Source of the DNA: Spirochaetaceae bacterium
Lineage (GTDB): Bacteria > Spirochaetota > Spirochaetia > Treponematales > Treponemataceae
Length of the DNA stretch: 6,947 bases
Direction of reading: 5' to 3'
Assembly (NCBI GenBank): GCA_017646305.1
Contig: JAGCMR010000261.1
Coordinates: forward strand, 1 to 6,947
This document shows positions 6,369-6,947 of the stretch, piece after piece. The notes below the pieces were generated by a model, which saw nothing but the letters and a program-made list of their open reading frames with translations, made no database searches and was not told where the DNA came from. Both the position numbers and the translations under genes were made by a program. Positions within the stretch are counted from its first letter, which is position 1. Every line of letters starts with the position of its first letter.

Positions 6369-6412
6369 TAACGATGTGGTCGGTAACGACCACATCGTTA
6401 CCGACCACGTCG
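6369..6412. repeat. Three-arm inverted repeat covering the dksA stop codon
   Basis: TAACGATGTGGTCG (6369-6382) and CGACCACATCGTTA (6387-6400) are perfectly complementary over 14 bp around the loop GTAA. A third arm, CGTTACCGACCACGTCG (6396-6412), pairs with CGATGTGGTCGGTAACG (6372-6388) at 16 of 17 positions around a 7-nt spacer, so two alternative stems share sequence. In dksA orientation the 14-bp hairpin begins exactly at the TAA (6400-6398), and the third arm encodes the last residues (RRGR). No U-tract follows, so it is not itself a terminator. Confidence 0.9.
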
Positions 6413-6754
6413 CTCCATGGCACTTTTACAATCCACGCAAAGTACAGCGGTGGGAATTGCTTCCAATCGTCCTTCAGGAATTTCGGTACCGCACTTCATG
6501 CAATATCCGTACTTTCCCATATCAATTCTTTTTATAGCTGCATCAATGAGCTCTAGCTGCTCCATTTCCTTTTTTTCCATGGATTCCAGCATCTTCAAGT
6601 CAATAACATCAGCAGCCTCATCAACACTATCCTTTCCAGTGGTTTCTTCCAAAATCTGCTTGAAATCTGCATTATGCTCGGCAATGGAGGCTAGCACCAT
6701 ATTCCGCTCTGCAATTAATTTTTCTTTCATTCCATCAATAAAATCCTGATTCAT
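6398..6754 (-). CDS. dksA: DksA/TraR-family zinc-finger transcription factor
   Basis: A 118-residue cytoplasmic protein of the DksA/TraR family, whose members bind RNA polymerase through the secondary channel and, with ppGpp, adjust promoters of rRNA and other genes during starvation. The C4 zinc finger is intact: CMKCG (C85, C88) and CVDC (C106, C109), with the typical GYCxxCGxEI and RLEAxPTAxLC framing. The coiled-coil tip motif DxxDxA is present as DSVDEA (D42, D45, A47), aligning with D71, D74 and A76 of E. coli DksA. It is shorter than E. coli DksA (151) but much longer than TraR, consistent with compact DksA forms. The ATG at 6754 has GAGGAG (6760-6765) 5 nt upstream. It is divergent from infA with overlapping promoters, and its own 3' end is covered by a hairpin repeat. 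Confidence 0.95.
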   Translation of the reverse strand: MNQDFIDGMKEKLIAERNMVLASIAEHNADFKQILEETTGKDSVDEAADVIDLKMLESMEKKEMEQLELIDAAIKRIDMGKYGYCMKCGTEIPEGRLEAIPTAVLCVDCKSAMERRGR

Positions 6755-6759
6755 TATTA

Positions 6760-6765
6760 CTCCTC
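6760..6765 (-). promoter_or_regulatory. Ribosome binding site of dksA
   Basis: GAGGAG on the minus strand, 5 nt before the ATG at 6754; supports the chosen dksA start. Confidence 0.85.
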
Positions 6766-6769
6766 GATG

Positions 6770-6798
6770 TTGACATGTCTATGATTTACTCATAAAAT
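6770..6798 (+). promoter_or_regulatory. Predicted sigma70-type promoter of infA
   Basis: Perfect -35 TTGACA (6770-6775), a 17-nt spacer, then TAAAAT (6793-6798, five of six). Expected start near 6805, giving a leader of about 60 nt. The 8-bp palindrome GACATGTC (6772-6779) overlaps the -35 box and could be a regulator site, though it may be coincidental. Confidence 0.65.
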
Positions 6799-6825
6799 TA
6801 TAAGTGTGAATTGCAAAAAAAACAA
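6797..6825 (-). promoter_or_regulatory. Predicted promoter of dksA, overlapping that of infA
   Basis: On the minus strand a perfect -10 TATAAT (plus 6797-6802) lies 17 nt after a weak -35, TTGTTT (6820-6825). Long A-runs upstream on this strand (6826-6845 region) resemble an UP element that could offset the weak -35. The -10 box overlaps the -10 box of infA by two bases. Confidence 0.5.
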
Positions 6826-6837
6826 CTTTTTTTTTGC
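6813..6837 (+). repeat. A/T-tract inverted repeat in the infA leader
   Basis: GCAAAAAAAA (6813-6822) and TTTTTTTTGC (6828-6837) are complementary over 10 bp around CAACT. In the infA leader this gives a weak, A-U-only stem closed by two G-C pairs, followed by a pyrimidine-rich stretch before the Shine-Dalgarno. The homopolymer runs could also vary in length by slippage. Confidence 0.6.
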
Positions 6838-6864
6838 TTTTTTCTTTTCTTATCTGGAGGAACT

Positions 6865-6947
6865 GTGGCTAAAGAAGAAGCTATTGAAGTCGAAGGAATT
6901 GTTCGGGAAGCATTGCCAAATACAATGTTCAGGGTTGAGTTGCAGAA
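6865..6947 (+). CDS. infA: Translation initiation factor IF-1, 5' part (GTG start)
   Basis: The first 27 codons read (M)[26 protein letters not shown], closely matching the IF-1 N-terminus (E. coli [27 protein letters not shown]). IF-1 is a roughly 70-residue OB-fold protein that binds the 30S A site with IF-2 and IF-3 during initiation; the [10 protein letters not shown] segment is its hallmark. The start is GTG at 6865, with GGAGG (6856-6860) 4 nt upstream and no in-frame ATG nearby before codon 21. The gene runs out of the window, so the rest is unseen. It is divergent from dksA. Confidence 0.93.
   Translation, partial: MAKEEAIEVEGIVREALPNTMFRVELQ

Noticed and set aside
6369..6400. The 14-bp hairpin as the dksA terminator
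   Set aside because: The bases after it on the minus strand (AGTCTTATTC) are not a U-tract; the stem at 6306-6347, with TTTTGTTTTAT after it, fits much better.
6369..6412. CRISPR array or transposon end
   Set aside because: Arms are inverted rather than regularly spaced direct repeats, there are no spacers of uniform length, and no transposase or target duplication is present.
6417..6749. A 110-residue plus-strand reading frame opposite dksA
   Set aside because: It is the antisense shadow of a clear DksA gene, is rich in Ser/Ile runs typical of such shadows, and has no ribosome site.

Overview
The window looks like a chromosomal segment of a Treponema-like spirochaete, although the lineage is inferred from gene content and cannot be confirmed without a database search. 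Pointers are the divergent dksA-infA pair, an acetate kinase with a long extra C-terminal tail, and small cytoplasmic signalling genes in moderately AT-rich DNA. No phage, IS, CRISPR, tRNA or rRNA signature is visible. Seven genes are present, two of them cut by the window edges.

Layout: (1) 1-951 (+) is the 3' part of acetate kinase (ackA); a 15-nt tandem duplication sits on its stop codon. (2) 988-2082 (+) is a PfkB/ribokinase-family sugar or nucleoside kinase, closely spaced behind ackA. (3) 2106-2696 (-) is a DJ-1/PfpI-family protein, convergent with the kinase. (4) 2697-2814 is a divergent promoter region in which the two predicted -35 boxes overlap and a small palindrome lies on top of them. 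(5) 2815-6296 (+) is a three-gene unit: a receiver protein with a degenerate active site and a STAS-like C-terminal half, a hybrid histidine kinase with no sensor domain and two receivers, and a PHP-family phosphoesterase of the histidinol-phosphatase type. (6) 6306-6347 is a hairpin terminator reading best on the minus strand. (7) 6398-6754 (-) is a DksA/TraR zinc-finger protein whose stop codon opens a 14-bp hairpin that is part of a three-arm repeat. (8) 6755-6864 is a second divergent promoter region, with overlapping -10 boxes. (9) 6865-6947 (+) is the start of infA (translation initiation factor IF-1), using a GTG start.

Functionally, acetate kinase supplies ATP from acetyl-phosphate. 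The central three genes look like a cytoplasmic phospho-signalling module: the kinase starts almost at its phospho-accepting histidine, so any sensory input must come from a partner, and the receiver-STAS protein encoded 4 nt upstream is the obvious candidate. Whether the PHP enzyme belongs to that module functionally or is only co-transcribed is not settled by the sequence. The most unusual features are the receiver-STAS/sensorless-kinase pair, its likely leaderless mRNA, and the repeat structures laid over the stop codons of ackA and dksA.
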